From: Sulfopaludibacter sp963815475
Lineage (GTDB): Bacteria; Acidobacteriota; Terriglobia; Bryobacterales; Bryobacteraceae
Assembly: GCA_963815475.1 (NCBI GenBank)
Contig: CAWFHD010000003.1
Coordinates: forward strand, 4,092,001-4,156,000
Direction: 5' to 3'
DNA length: 64,000 bases
The number at the start of each line of letters is the position of its first letter. Position 1 is the first letter of the stretch. Position numbers and translations under genes: made by a program. The notes under the pieces are model-generated. The model saw nothing but the letters and a program-made list of their open reading frames with translations. It made no database searches and was not told the DNA's origin. This document shows positions 28,522 to 36,300 of the stretch, in pieces.

Positions 28522-29025
28522 CTATGCTTCCCCCGCCATAGAAGAAAGAGGAGTGGCGCCATCCTTCACCGCGCGGCCGCGAGCGGATTCCATGCGTCCT
28601 GACGCGGGAACGAGGGAGCCCACAGCCCCGAGGCCCCAGCGGGGCATTCCACTGTAAATCGCCTCGTACTGTCCAGCTTTTACGAGGTAGGTTTCATGCC
28701 AGATTCCAACATCCCCTCGGCTTTTGCGCATACGCTTGTTGAACGCAACCCAAGCCGGCCAGTGAAGGTGATCGTGGCTCCGTGCATACGCTTCGAGGTG
28801 TTCAAAAGACCGCCAGTACTGGACCAGCAGCAGTCCACCTGAAATGGAGCCCAGGAACCCACTCTCGGGCTGGCGCCCGAGTTCCTTGAGCATACGAGGC
28901 ATTGCCCGGAATACTGGTATCCATTTGTGCAGTTTCCAAGGCTTGTTGATCCGCAACCCGATGATAAAGACCACGAAATCTCCCTCGATTTCAGCAGCCA
29001 TCCTTGCAGAATAGATCTCCGCCAA
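28522..29025 (-). CDS. DUF4188-domain protein
   Basis: 167 residues from a TTG start. IEGDFVVFIIGLRINKPWKL, KWIPVFRAMPRMLKEL, GGLLLVQYWRSFEHLEAYAR and WPAWVAFNKRM, then IWHETYLV, match the DUF4188 pattern, a dimeric alpha-beta-barrel-like fold related to small monooxygenases; catalytic role not established. The start at 29025 is chosen because GAGGGGGG lies four bases upstream and the family begins about here; the open frame continues upstream to 29238 without family-like residues. Confidence 0.8.
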   Translation of the reverse strand: MAEIYSARMAAEIEGDFVVFIIGLRINKPWKLHKWIPVFRAMPRMLKELGRQPESGFLGSISGGLLLVQYWRSFEHLEAYARSHDHLHWPAWVAFNKRMRKSRGDVGIWHETYLVKAGQYEAIYSGMPRWGLGAVGSLVPASGRMESARGRAVKDGATPLSSMAGEA

Positions 29026-29325
29026 TGTACCCCCCTCGCTAGAAGGTTCCATCAACGATATCATGGCGAACGGCATCTGGATCGGGTCAGGACGTCTATC
29101 CCGAGGCTGTCGCCAATTCGCGAGGAATTCACCTTGGGCGTCCAGTCGCCAGTGCGTACAAGTGGTCGGTTCCGGGCGGCCGAACTCCCATCGTGGACGA
29201 AACACGGGGATAGCGGAGACTGAACTGGTGGGGTCCACAACCGGTTGGTAATGGACGATATGCCTACTTTACTGCCGCGTGCAGTGTGCCCGTCATCGGA
29301 GCGAGAACGGTGGGCCAGAAGTTTC

Positions 29326-29736
29326 TCAAATTTGGTGCCCAACTCGTCTGGCGGTCGCCTCACGAGTTTTCCCACCCTGAGTGATCCGTAGCATCAAAGT
29401 ATCGCGGCAAACCCTACCGTCATATCTAGTTGTCCGCGTTTCGCCATTCATCCCAACTTTTGTCTTGAACGAGATGCTGACGCCAACGACGCTGCCGCTC
29501 ATGATCTGGCCACCACCACCTTTCAGGCCCATTGTGTCGGACACGGTGCCGGTCAATATGGAGCCATCGGATTTCAGGTCAAGGCTAATTTTACGAGCTG
29601 AGCGGGCATCCCCATTTGCTATCTCACAGACCCACTTACCGGTGAAATCGGGATTCTCTACTCCGCAGCTTCCTGCCAGACCGGGAATCGCGACGATGAG
29701 CCGAATCATGGTCACAACGAACAGCCCTTTATGCAT
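29326..29736 (-). CDS. Hypothetical secreted beta-rich protein, lipocalin-like
   Basis: 136 residues with an N-terminal hydrophobic segment (LFVVTMIRLIVAIPGLAGS). The pattern DFTGKWVCEIANG, KISLDLKSDGSILTGTVSD, GGGQIMSGSVVGVSISFKT, TRYDGRVCRDTLMLRITQGG is the same strand layout as the protein at 46633-47004 (ISGTWKG, KVEGTKLTGET, GKVDGDNISFTI). Family seems to be a small extracytoplasmic beta-barrel repeated in these genomes; ligand unknown. Confidence 0.55.
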   Translation of the reverse strand: MHKGLFVVTMIRLIVAIPGLAGSCGVENPDFTGKWVCEIANGDARSARKISLDLKSDGSILTGTVSDTMGLKGGGGQIMSGSVVGVSISFKTKVGMNGETRTTRYDGRVCRDTLMLRITQGGKTREATARRVGHQI

Positions 29737-29937
29737 GGTGACGAATGGGCGTTACGAAGCCACCAAACGTTACGGCCCCGCTCAAATAGGGTGTTAAACG
29801 GCGTTGTCGTCCATTAATGGCTTTCGCTGCCAGTATAAATTCCGGTAATGGACGCGAAGCCTACTTGCCGGGAGCTTATCGGAAAGTAGCCGCCGTTGCC
29901 TCGCCTGTAGTCGTCGGCTCTGATTTGTATTATCCTG

Positions 29938-30495
29938 CTATGGCGCGGCTGGTCGGCCCAACTTAATGACGCGGAATGCCGAAATGGTCAACGCGGTGGC
30001 AATCGCAAAACACCAGAGCATCGGCCCTCCTGTGCGTAACAGTCGTAGTCCGGGAAAGCCATACTCCGACCACCAGCGTGCGTAGTCGAGGAGGGCCAGA
30101 ATGCCGAGGCAGTATAGGCCCAGCGCCATTGTCATGAAAGCCGCACCGATACGCCAGGGATGACGATGAGATCGTGACGGGAACAAACCGAAGTCGATCC
30201 GCCTGCCAAGCCACCACCACCAGATGACGATCGCTAGAGCAAAGATCGGATAACGTTCTGGGGAACTTCGGGCGTTGAAGAACGAGAACAGAGGCGCGGC
30301 ACCGATGTACGCGGGAGCGTTGATTGAGACAAGGGCGATCCATGACGCTTCATACGGCCAGAGTGGCGGGCCGGTGTCCCACGCCATACCCATAGACGTG
30401 ATCGCGCTGGTGTTGTGAAAATCCCAGATCATTAGCACGCCGCTAACGCATCCGACGACCAACGGCAACATGACTCTATAGGGGCAGCGATTCAT
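29938..30495 (-). CDS. Hypothetical integral membrane protein
   Basis: 185 residues from MNRCPYRVML. About four to five transmembrane segments: MLPLVVGCVSGVLMIW, SWIALVSINAPAYIGAAPLF, IFALAIVIWWWWLG, AAFMTMALGLYCLGILALLD and MLWCFAIATALTISAF. No family recognised. Longer in-frame starts upstream give non-hydrophobic, unlikely N termini. Part of the 27-35 kb accessory stretch. Confidence 0.5.
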   Translation of the reverse strand: MNRCPYRVMLPLVVGCVSGVLMIWDFHNTSAITSMGMAWDTGPPLWPYEASWIALVSINAPAYIGAAPLFSFFNARSSPERYPIFALAIVIWWWWLGRRIDFGLFPSRSHRHPWRIGAAFMTMALGLYCLGILALLDYARWWSEYGFPGLRLLRTGGPMLWCFAIATALTISAFRVIKLGRPAAP

Positions 30496-30829
30496 ACACC
30501 TGTAGACACCAATACCACCATGCGGTTCCTGTTGGAGTGCGTCGCGGTAGGAAAACGGCGTTACCGTAAACTGGCAATCCATGCGAGCCCGAAGCCGTGA
30601 ATCAAAGAATGCGGCAGCGAAGAACGAGCCTCGCAGCCGAACGCAGCACCCCTCAACATGGGTGCGTTATTTACATTATCGTCGCCTACTCGGGCCGGTG
30701 CCGCCGTCAATGTTCGACACGGAATCCCCAGTTGGGGTCACCCGGCCTTCACGTGAAAGTACGCGCGATTCAGGGAATAAACGAATCTATCGTGCGAGAG
30801 TCGAATCAATCCAGGTGGAGGACAAGAGA
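30496..30829 (+). other. Intergenic stretch before the tandem-repeat gene
   Basis: 334 bases without a convincing gene. The plus-strand frame is open but has no family-like residues. It ends with a GGTGGAGG ribosome site for the repeat gene. Nothing else seen. Confidence 0.4.
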
Positions 30830-31333
30830 ATGACCAAACTTACTTGCGTGTTCGCACTGATGCTCGCATTGTTTTCCTTGAGCGTCGCCAGCGGTCAACG
30901 GGGTAAGGGTGCAGGAGCTGGTGGAGCCTCGCATAGGGGTTTCGCAGCTGGCGGAGCTTCCCGTACGGGTTTTGCAGCTGGCGGAGCTTCCCGTACGGGT
31001 TTTGCAGCTGGCGGGGCCTCCCATAGGGGTTTCGCGGCCGGCGGAGCTTCCCGTACGGGTTTCGCGGCTGGCGGAGCTTCCCGTACGGGTTTCGCAGCTG
31101 GTGGAGCCTCGCATAGGGGTTTCGCAGCTGGCGGAGCCTCCCGTACGGGTTTCGCAGCTGGCGGAGCCTCCCGTACAGGTATTGCAGTTGGTGAAGTCTC
31201 CCGTACAGGTGTCGCAGTTGGGGGAGTCTCCCGTACAGGTGTCGCAGCTGGTGGAGCCTCGCATAGGGGTTTCGCAGCTGGCGGAGCCTCCCGTACAGGT
31301 GTTGCTTCGCCGCATCGGCCCCAACGAAGGTAG
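30830..31333 (+). CDS. Secreted protein made of 13 decapeptide repeats
   Basis: 167 residues. Start ATG 30830 has GGAGG eight bases upstream; signal peptide TKLTCVFALMLALFSLSVAS. From 30917 to 31306 thirteen 10-residue repeats follow, type AGGASRTGFA, with variants AGGASHRGFA and VGGVSRTGVA, and a short basic tail. The order of H (SHRG) and R (SRTG) units is H-R-R-H-R-R-H-R-R-R-R-H-R, so the array grew partly in blocks of three. Gly/Ala/Ser/Arg-rich and probably disordered. Function unknown; no homologous family recognised. Confidence 0.65.
   Translation: MTKLTCVFALMLALFSLSVASGQRGKGAGAGGASHRGFAAGGASRTGFAAGGASRTGFAAGGASHRGFAAGGASRTGFAAGGASRTGFAAGGASHRGFAAGGASRTGFAAGGASRTGIAVGEVSRTGVAVGGVSRTGVAAGGASHRGFAAGGASRTGVASPHRPQRR
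30917..31306 (+). repeat. 30-bp tandem repeat, 13 copies, with 90-bp higher-order period
   Basis: Unit begins GCTGGCGGAGCTTCCCGTAC. No stop occurs in several frames of the unit, so long open frames appear on both strands; only the plus frame with signal peptide is taken as coding. Units 10-11 are the most diverged (VGEVSRTGVA, VGGVSRTGVA). The absence of unique spacers rules out CRISPR. Confidence 0.95.
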
Positions 31334-31555
31334 ATGGTCAATTCCCCTTTTTTACCCCATCCTAGAAGATCACGCGCCCGTCGCCGACCGATTCTGGGGC
31401 GTGCTACGCGGGACCTTCGACGCCTCGCCCGCGTTCCTCTCCAGAGTGGGACGGGCTTTCATGAGCATGGACATTTACTCGTTAACGGGGGGCCGGCATG
31501 TGACGTTCGAGTGGCGGAAGCTGCTAGGAAAAGGCACAGAAAGCAACGCGCACGG

Positions 31556-32179
31556 CTACGTCGCCCCCTTCTCGTTTACTCCCAAGCAACGCCCGGCCTT
31601 GCAAATGTCGTAGTAATGGTTTTGGCCTTCGTCCTCGTACTCGCTGGTGACGGAGAGCCCAACTGCTGAAAGCTGCCTGCGGTACTCCTCAGCTCCAAGA
31701 GAACGCGACTCTAATCCGGTCATCGCATCGTTCCACACCAATGATTCCGCACACGAAGTAAATAGCATCAGGCCACCTGGCACCAATATGTCGGCAATCC
31801 TCCGGATCAAGTGCCGCTGGTCTTCGGGAGAAAGTAGAAAAATGAGCCCCCATGCTAGAACCCCATCGAAACTTCGATCAAAAAATGTCGAATCTTGGAC
31901 GGCTTCACAAACCACAGGTATATTTGAGAGATTGCGTCGGAATGCCTTCACGAATGATGGCGCTGCATCAACAGCAAAGACGTTAAGCCCTTCGGCGACT
32001 AGAACCTCGGTGATTGGAAATCCGGGACCGCAGCCGAGATCAATCACAGCGGCCCCACACGGCAACGTTCGGGCCCACTTTCTCACCGCATTCACGCCGA
32101 CGCCAGTCGAGCGGCCCTTGCCACGGCGGGCCAGAAACTCCACCGCGACACCCTCGTATCCATTAGATCGGTCCATCAT
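31556..32179 (-). CDS. SAM-dependent methyltransferase
   Basis: 207 residues. Motif I AAVIDLGCGPGFPITEVLV, then LNVFAVDAAPSFVKAF, VCEAVQDSTFFDRSFDGVLA, ILVPGGLMLFTSCAES and the end region SVTSEYEDEGQNHYYDICK. The latter resembles small bacterial methyltransferases of the Methyltransf_25 type. Substrate unknown. The 220 bases upstream of its stop (31334-31555, plus side) hold an open frame continuing from the repeat gene's second frame (DRFWGVLRGTFDASPAFLSR), which may be a remnant. Confidence 0.85.
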   Translation of the reverse strand: MMDRSNGYEGVAVEFLARRGKGRSTGVGVNAVRKWARTLPCGAAVIDLGCGPGFPITEVLVAEGLNVFAVDAAPSFVKAFRRNLSNIPVVCEAVQDSTFFDRSFDGVLAWGLIFLLSPEDQRHLIRRIADILVPGGLMLFTSCAESLVWNDAMTGLESRSLGAEEYRRQLSAVGLSVTSEYEDEGQNHYYDICKAGRCLGVNEKGAT

Positions 32180-32418
32180 GAACTCACAATATCAAAGCGG
32201 GTGGGTACCGCACCCTTACTCATATGCGCCCGTTGGGAGCCTCGGCTTGTCATCGAGTGTTTGCCGATACGCTGATGATGACGCACCATCCGGAAACAGG
32301 GCGTTAAGGGCAAATATCGTTAGCTATTCCAGCCGTTCGAACTTGCCCGCTCTATTCTCCCAGAACAGGTTCCCAGCACCAGACGAGGCGGACTGGTCGG
32401 CGGTATGATGGGCGGCGC

Positions 32419-32631
32419 ATGGCTGAAACACTGAAATGCCCAAACTGCCGCGCTGAAACCCAACCCGACGCGCGGAAGTGTGGTGCGTGCAATTACGACT
32501 TGAAATCTGAACTAGAATGTCTTCGGTCCATTGAAGTTGCGGTCGGGGTCATCAAGCGCATACTCATCTGGTGGCTATGCGTGTAGTTCCTTGCCGGAGT
32601 CCTCTACATCATCAGCAGGCTGCGGGGATGA
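32419..32631 (+). pseudogene. Zinc-ribbon small membrane protein interrupted by an in-frame TAG
   Basis: Start MAETLKCPNCRAETQPDARK then CGACNYDL: two CxxC knuckles of a zinc ribbon. A short helix (LECLRSIEVAVGVIKR) leads to a hydrophobic helix, ILIWWLCV, cut by TAG at 32584-32586. The same frame continues FLAGVLYIISRLRG to a TGA at 32631, which completes a normal-length transmembrane helix. One nonsense change in a 70-codon gene is likely; the 55-residue product would have half a membrane helix. Confidence 0.55.
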
Positions 32632-33003
32632 GGCGTTGATCGTGGAAATCCCCGGTTGCTCGGGGCGCACTTTCCAGAAAGCCCTCTTCGCGACAACTTG
32701 CGATCGTGGGAAGCGTCGCTCAGAGGAAAATAAACTGGGCATCGAGAGGCCCCCCGCCCTCGCCGGCTTCCTTGGAACTGCAGCAAGTTGTTCGGCCATC
32801 ATCAGTGACAACAAACGGTTCCTGACACCTTCCTTGGACCTGGCCCCCCTCGGGTCGTCCAGGCGGCGCACGCCCGTATTGCTGCTGATGGTCAGCCACT
32901 GCTCGCCGATCGCGGCCACGAAATATCGCAGCCGCTGACCGCTTCGGTAAGGTGCTCGCGAAACTCGACGCCGATGGACAGGCTAACCACCGCCGGGATA
33001 AGG
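32632..33003. other. Intergenic stretch, no convincing gene
   Basis: 372 bases. Open frames on both strands have no family-like residues. GGTTCCTGACACC at 32816-32828 resembles a motif I associate with dispersed repeats in environmental genomes, but only one copy was noticed here. Confidence 0.3.
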
Positions 33004-33405
33004 CTAGTCTTTCCGGACCGCGATGCACTCGATTTCAATATCAAACGGGCCGGTCCATACCGGCACACAGAAGAAAATGCGGGCTGGCGGATTGTTGGGA
33101 AAGTAGCGCTTGTAAATCTCGTTGAATGCCTTGAAGCGCTCCGGGCTTACACAGAGTACGTTGATTTTCATGACGTGCTCGAGGTCAGATCCCGCCGCCT
33201 CAAGTGCCGTCTTCAACTCTTCCAGGATGCGTTCTGCCTGCTGTTCAAAAGGCGCGTTGACGAGAAGTTCTCCGGTCTTGGGATCAAATGGCGGCAGACC
33301 CGAGACGAAGATCATGTCGCCGGCGCGAGTGCAGGTCGAGACCGGCACACCCCATTTCTCGAAATTGCTGTCAAACGGTTCGACGCGGATAATCTCCCTC
33401 TTCAC
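33004..33405 (-). CDS. RidA-family protein
   Basis: 133 residues from a GTG start set by AAGGAG seven bases upstream (open frame continues to 33753 without support). GDMIFVSGLPPFDPKTGELL, FEQQAERILEELKTALEAAG, VMKINVLCVSPERFKAFNEI, FPNNPPARIFFCV and IEIECIAVRKD are the RidA/YjgF signature, a trimeric protein that in classic members hydrolyses reactive enamines/imines. The Arg of the family's substrate-binding loop is present in PPARIF. Alone in the accessory stretch. Confidence 0.92.
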   Translation of the reverse strand: MKREIIRVEPFDSNFEKWGVPVSTCTRAGDMIFVSGLPPFDPKTGELLVNAPFEQQAERILEELKTALEAAGSDLEHVMKINVLCVSPERFKAFNEIYKRYFPNNPPARIFFCVPVWTGPFDIEIECIAVRKD

Positions 33406-33800
33406 GATCTGTCTCCTTGTACGATTTGGTTGTTTCCGTCGACGTCGATGCCTCGACGACCTCAACACTCGAGCGCAGTAGCGGCTGGTAAGAGAAGCAT
33501 AGCTCCCAGGGAGGTGATTGCCCCACTCTTGCGCCAAGCTGGCTGTAGCGGCCTTAACGAAGAAGCACGCCACCCACTCGGAATCTTGGTCTGTCGGACA
33601 GGCAACGAGGTCACGAAACCACACTGAATATACGTAACGCCCCACGCTTACATCATCGCGGCGCTCGCGGCACGAAGGCAAGTTCCCGCCAGAAAAGCGG
33701 CGGCAACTGACCCGTGCGACTGCACAACCTGATGGCAATGGATGCCTACCCATCGTTCGCTCCTGGATTACAATCGAAACAGAGTCGTGAGTGCAACGAA
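33406..33800. other. Intergenic stretch, no convincing gene
   Basis: 395 bases between RidA and the next plus-strand gene. Only low-quality open frames; nothing recognisable. Confidence 0.3.
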
Positions 33801-34154
33801 ATGATGAAGACCCGGTTCACGATAGCTTCGTTTGGATTGGCATCGGCGGCGGCTACGTTTCTCGTTGTTTGGCCAGTTTACAGTGCATTCGATGGTCGCA
33901 ACACAACCCACGCGACGCTGATGCAAGTCAACGGCTCATGGGCGATCCTGCCGGTGCTGTTTCCGGTATTTCTGGCGTTCATGCCTCTCGTCTTCCGAAA
34001 GCAAGCTCTCCGTACAATGGCAGCGGTCGTAATGCTTGCCTTCAGCTTCATCTCCGGTTTCACCATCGGTCTGTTCTACGTACCAGCGGCTATTGCCATG
34101 CTGCTGGCAGCGTGCGTAGCCGACGCTGCGAAATTCCGCGACGTTCTTTGGTGA
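33801..34154 (+). CDS. Hypothetical membrane protein
   Basis: 117 residues from MMKTRFTIASFG (two adjacent ATGs at 33801 and 33804). Four hydrophobic stretches: ASFGLASAAATFLVVWPVYS, WAILPVLFPVFLAFMPLVF, MAAVVMLAFSFISGFTIGLF and VPAAIAMLLAACVADAA. No family recognised. The next small gene starts 56 bases later on the same strand, possibly one transcript. Confidence 0.5.
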   Translation: MMKTRFTIASFGLASAAATFLVVWPVYSAFDGRNTTHATLMQVNGSWAILPVLFPVFLAFMPLVFRKQALRTMAAVVMLAFSFISGFTIGLFYVPAAIAMLLAACVADAAKFRDVLW

Positions 34155-34210
34155 GAGCCGCCATTTTTCGAAATGCCTTTCGTCCACAATGTCGCCCGGC
34201 TACAATCATC

Positions 34211-34516
34211 ATGGTTTCCCGCATGTCACAAAGGCATCTACGAATCGTTCTCGCGGTGTTGTTGACCATCCAAGCCAGCGCATTGCGGGCTGCGAACTCC
34301 ACGAAACCCACGGCCATCATAGTGCTTGCCAACGGTGATGATGGGTTGACCAGTAGGCTGAGGAATGCGATAGAAATTGCTTCCAGGTCATCCGCCGGTC
34401 TTAGGCTTGTTACTGCAGGACTGGAGCCTGGGACATTAATCCTGAGAATCCCGACGAACGTACCGTGGAAGAAAGTTGGAAACAAGATCAAGGCGCTGTA
34501 CACCATTGAATTCTAG
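34211..34516 (+). CDS. Hypothetical secreted small protein
   Basis: 101 residues from MVSRMSQRHLRIVLAVLLTI, a signal peptide with cleavage near ALRAANS. The rest (PTAIIVLANGDDGLTSRLRN, GTLILRIPTNVPWKKVG) alternates strands and helices, with no recognised family. The alternative ATG at 34223 would shorten the leader by four residues. Confidence 0.45.
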   Translation: MVSRMSQRHLRIVLAVLLTIQASALRAANSTKPTAIIVLANGDDGLTSRLRNAIEIASRSSAGLRLVTAGLEPGTLILRIPTNVPWKKVGNKIKALYTIEF

Positions 34517-35077
34517 TCTGCTGACGGTCGAGATTCGTCTGCCGACGGTCAGGCCTTAGGAACCAGCAAGGGATCATGTTGGGAGGATGCCCTGGAGGCG
34601 TGTGCGGCGCAAATCATCAGGGATGCGAGAGGTGCCGCCCGCAAGATGCGGTAGAGTTGCCAACCCGACGACACGGTGATTGTCCGATAACGGCTGTGAA
34701 ACGGCAGTATACCGGCCAATCGTTCGCTGTTCCGGCAAGTACTTTGTAAAATGGAGGGCCGTACTTCTTCTTTTTTGTTCGACTTGTCTCACTCTCAGCA
34801 AGCTCCTATTAGCATTATCGTTAGCAATCCAGCCAGCAATGATAGTCGTGCCGGCACGGCCACTCTTCCGGAAAGCCGATTGCACGCCACTGGCGGAACG
34901 GCGACTTTTTGCTGTCTTCCTCGCGTATCGGCAAACGCGCAATACTGCTTGCCGCACACGCTTGAGGCGCGGCTCAGCGATCCATACGACCGGCTGCCAC
35001 ACCATTTTTTGAACCAGTTATGCAAGAATTGCATCCAGCCAAGCATGGGAGTTCTGCGCAGTTTGGAAGGAGAAACC
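34517..35077. other. Intergenic stretch, no convincing gene
   Basis: 561 bases. Overlapping open frames on both strands (for example 34680-35012 plus and 34574-35005 minus) have unlikely composition and no motifs. GGAAGGAG at its end is the ribosome site of the next gene. A decayed gene is possible but not identifiable. Confidence 0.35.
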
Positions 35078-35458
35078 ATGATTCTAGGAAAATTCACCTT
35101 GGCGATGTTTTTATTGACTGCTCCTGTAGTTTGGGCGCAGTTTAGTAGAGCGGACATGACGAAGTTGGCGACAGATCGATTCGATACCGCCGTTAAGACC
35201 TTGAACTTGAGCCCGGATCAAGTAACTAAGATCAAACCGCTTCTCCAATCGAAATATGTCGATATGGGCCAAGTCAAAGATGTGTACAGGGCGAGCGACA
35301 AGAGCGATGCCTCAAAGAAGACCGCTAAGGAGTCCCTAAAGGCAATTCACGACAAATACAACGCCCAGATCAACACGTGTCTTACTGCGGAACAGGCGAA
35401 AGACTGGAAGCGCATGCAGAAGGACTGGAAGGACGACCTCATGGTGCCGAAATCCTAG
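35078..35458 (+). CDS. Periplasmic Spy/CpxP-like helical protein
   Basis: 126 residues; AAGGAG before the ATG and signal peptide MILGKFTLAMFLLTAPVVWA. The mature part is helical with two LTxxQ-like segments: LNLSPDQVTKIKPLLQSKYV and CLTAEQAKDWKRMQKDW. This pattern occurs in Spy/CpxP-type periplasmic chaperones and in many acidobacterial proteins of unknown role. Family call is tentative. Confidence 0.6.
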   Translation: MILGKFTLAMFLLTAPVVWAQFSRADMTKLATDRFDTAVKTLNLSPDQVTKIKPLLQSKYVDMGQVKDVYRASDKSDASKKTAKESLKAIHDKYNAQINTCLTAEQAKDWKRMQKDWKDDLMVPKS

Positions 35459-35917
35459 CCACGTTCGCCCGCCTAAGGCGGCGTAAACCTTAAATAGTCA
35501 TTAACCTTCATGGAGCGGCGATGCGCAGATGACTAAGATTTCACTTCTACACGCTCGCCTCGCTCTTACGGTGTTACCTTTCGACCTGGAATGCTATTCC
35601 GCTTGGCCGGAATCCCCAGTTGGCCACCGAAGCATTTAGCGCCGCTCCCGCTAAGTTGCTTTGGAGGCCAGCAGGTTCTTGATACGGTCGCTTGATCCGT
35701 GTTGCGGCGTTTCGGGCGGAGGCTCTTACGGAATTTCCACCTGGGCCGTTTTCGAGTCGCGCTCCACGCGCATCTTGTAAGCGATGAAACGAAGACTTGC
35801 CGATACGGAGTTCGGTCCTGGGCCATGGTCGACAAACTGAGTAACTCCGGCACGAACTAAAGCGCGTCGGACCGGCCCTCGATGTGAACGTCAACGGCGT
35901 AATCGGTTGTCGAAGTT
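35459..35917. other. Intergenic stretch with decayed coding remnants
   Basis: 459 bases. On the minus strand two protein-like tails without starts are visible: TTDYAVDVHIEGRSDAL to a TAG near 35869, and GVTQFVDHGPGPNSVSASLR with IAYKMRVERDSKTAQVEIP to a TAA at 35726-35728. They lie in different frames and I cannot name the family. Confidence 0.35.
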
Positions 35918-36295
35918 CTACCCCCGTCGCCTCCGCTCCGCCGCCCGCACTTGTAACTCGTCCATCCCGAAACAGTGCGCCACTTCGTGCCACACTGTCT
36001 CTTTCACCAGTTGAGCCAGATGCTCCGGACTGCGCGCCAGCCGTTCATGCGGACCCTGGAAAATGGTGATCTTGTCGGGCATCGTAAACGCATCGAACAC
36101 GCTGCGTTTGGTCAGGGGACGGCCTTCGTAGAGTCCAAGCAGGGTGCTCCCGCGAGCCACCCGGCCGCGGCCCAATTGCGCTGCCGACGGCTCCGCCTCT
36201 ACCGTGACCGCGACGTTCTTCAGGCGCTTTCGAAAGCGCGCCGGAATGGCGGCGTAAGCCTCTTCCACCAGCAGATCGAATGCGGCTGGCTGCAC
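35918..36295 (-). CDS. Zincin-like metallopeptidase family protein
   Basis: 125 residues. The zinc motif HEVAHCFGMDE (HExxH plus downstream Asp/Glu) lies near residues 103-113, preceded by DKITIFQGPHERLARSPEHL. This is the small Zincin_1 (metallopeptidase family) layout; protease activity has not generally been shown. It starts five bases after the lepA stop, so it is cotranscribed with lepA. Confidence 0.85.
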   Translation of the reverse strand: MQPAAFDLLVEEAYAAIPARFRKRLKNVAVTVEAEPSAAQLGRGRVARGSTLLGLYEGRPLTKRSVFDAFTMPDKITIFQGPHERLARSPEHLAQLVKETVWHEVAHCFGMDELQVRAAERRRRG

Positions 36296-36300
36296 GTGCG

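Noticed and set aside
30917..31306. CRISPR array
   Set aside because: Units are contiguous and near identical with no unique spacers, and they encode a decapeptide repeat.
30806..31341. Minus-strand and second-frame open frames across the tandem repeat
   Set aside because: The 30-bp unit simply lacks stops in several frames; only the plus frame has a ribosome site and signal peptide.
34574..35005. Minus-strand 143-codon frame in the 34.5-35.0 kb gap
   Set aside because: No family-like residues, no ribosome site, and overlapping competing frames on the other strand.
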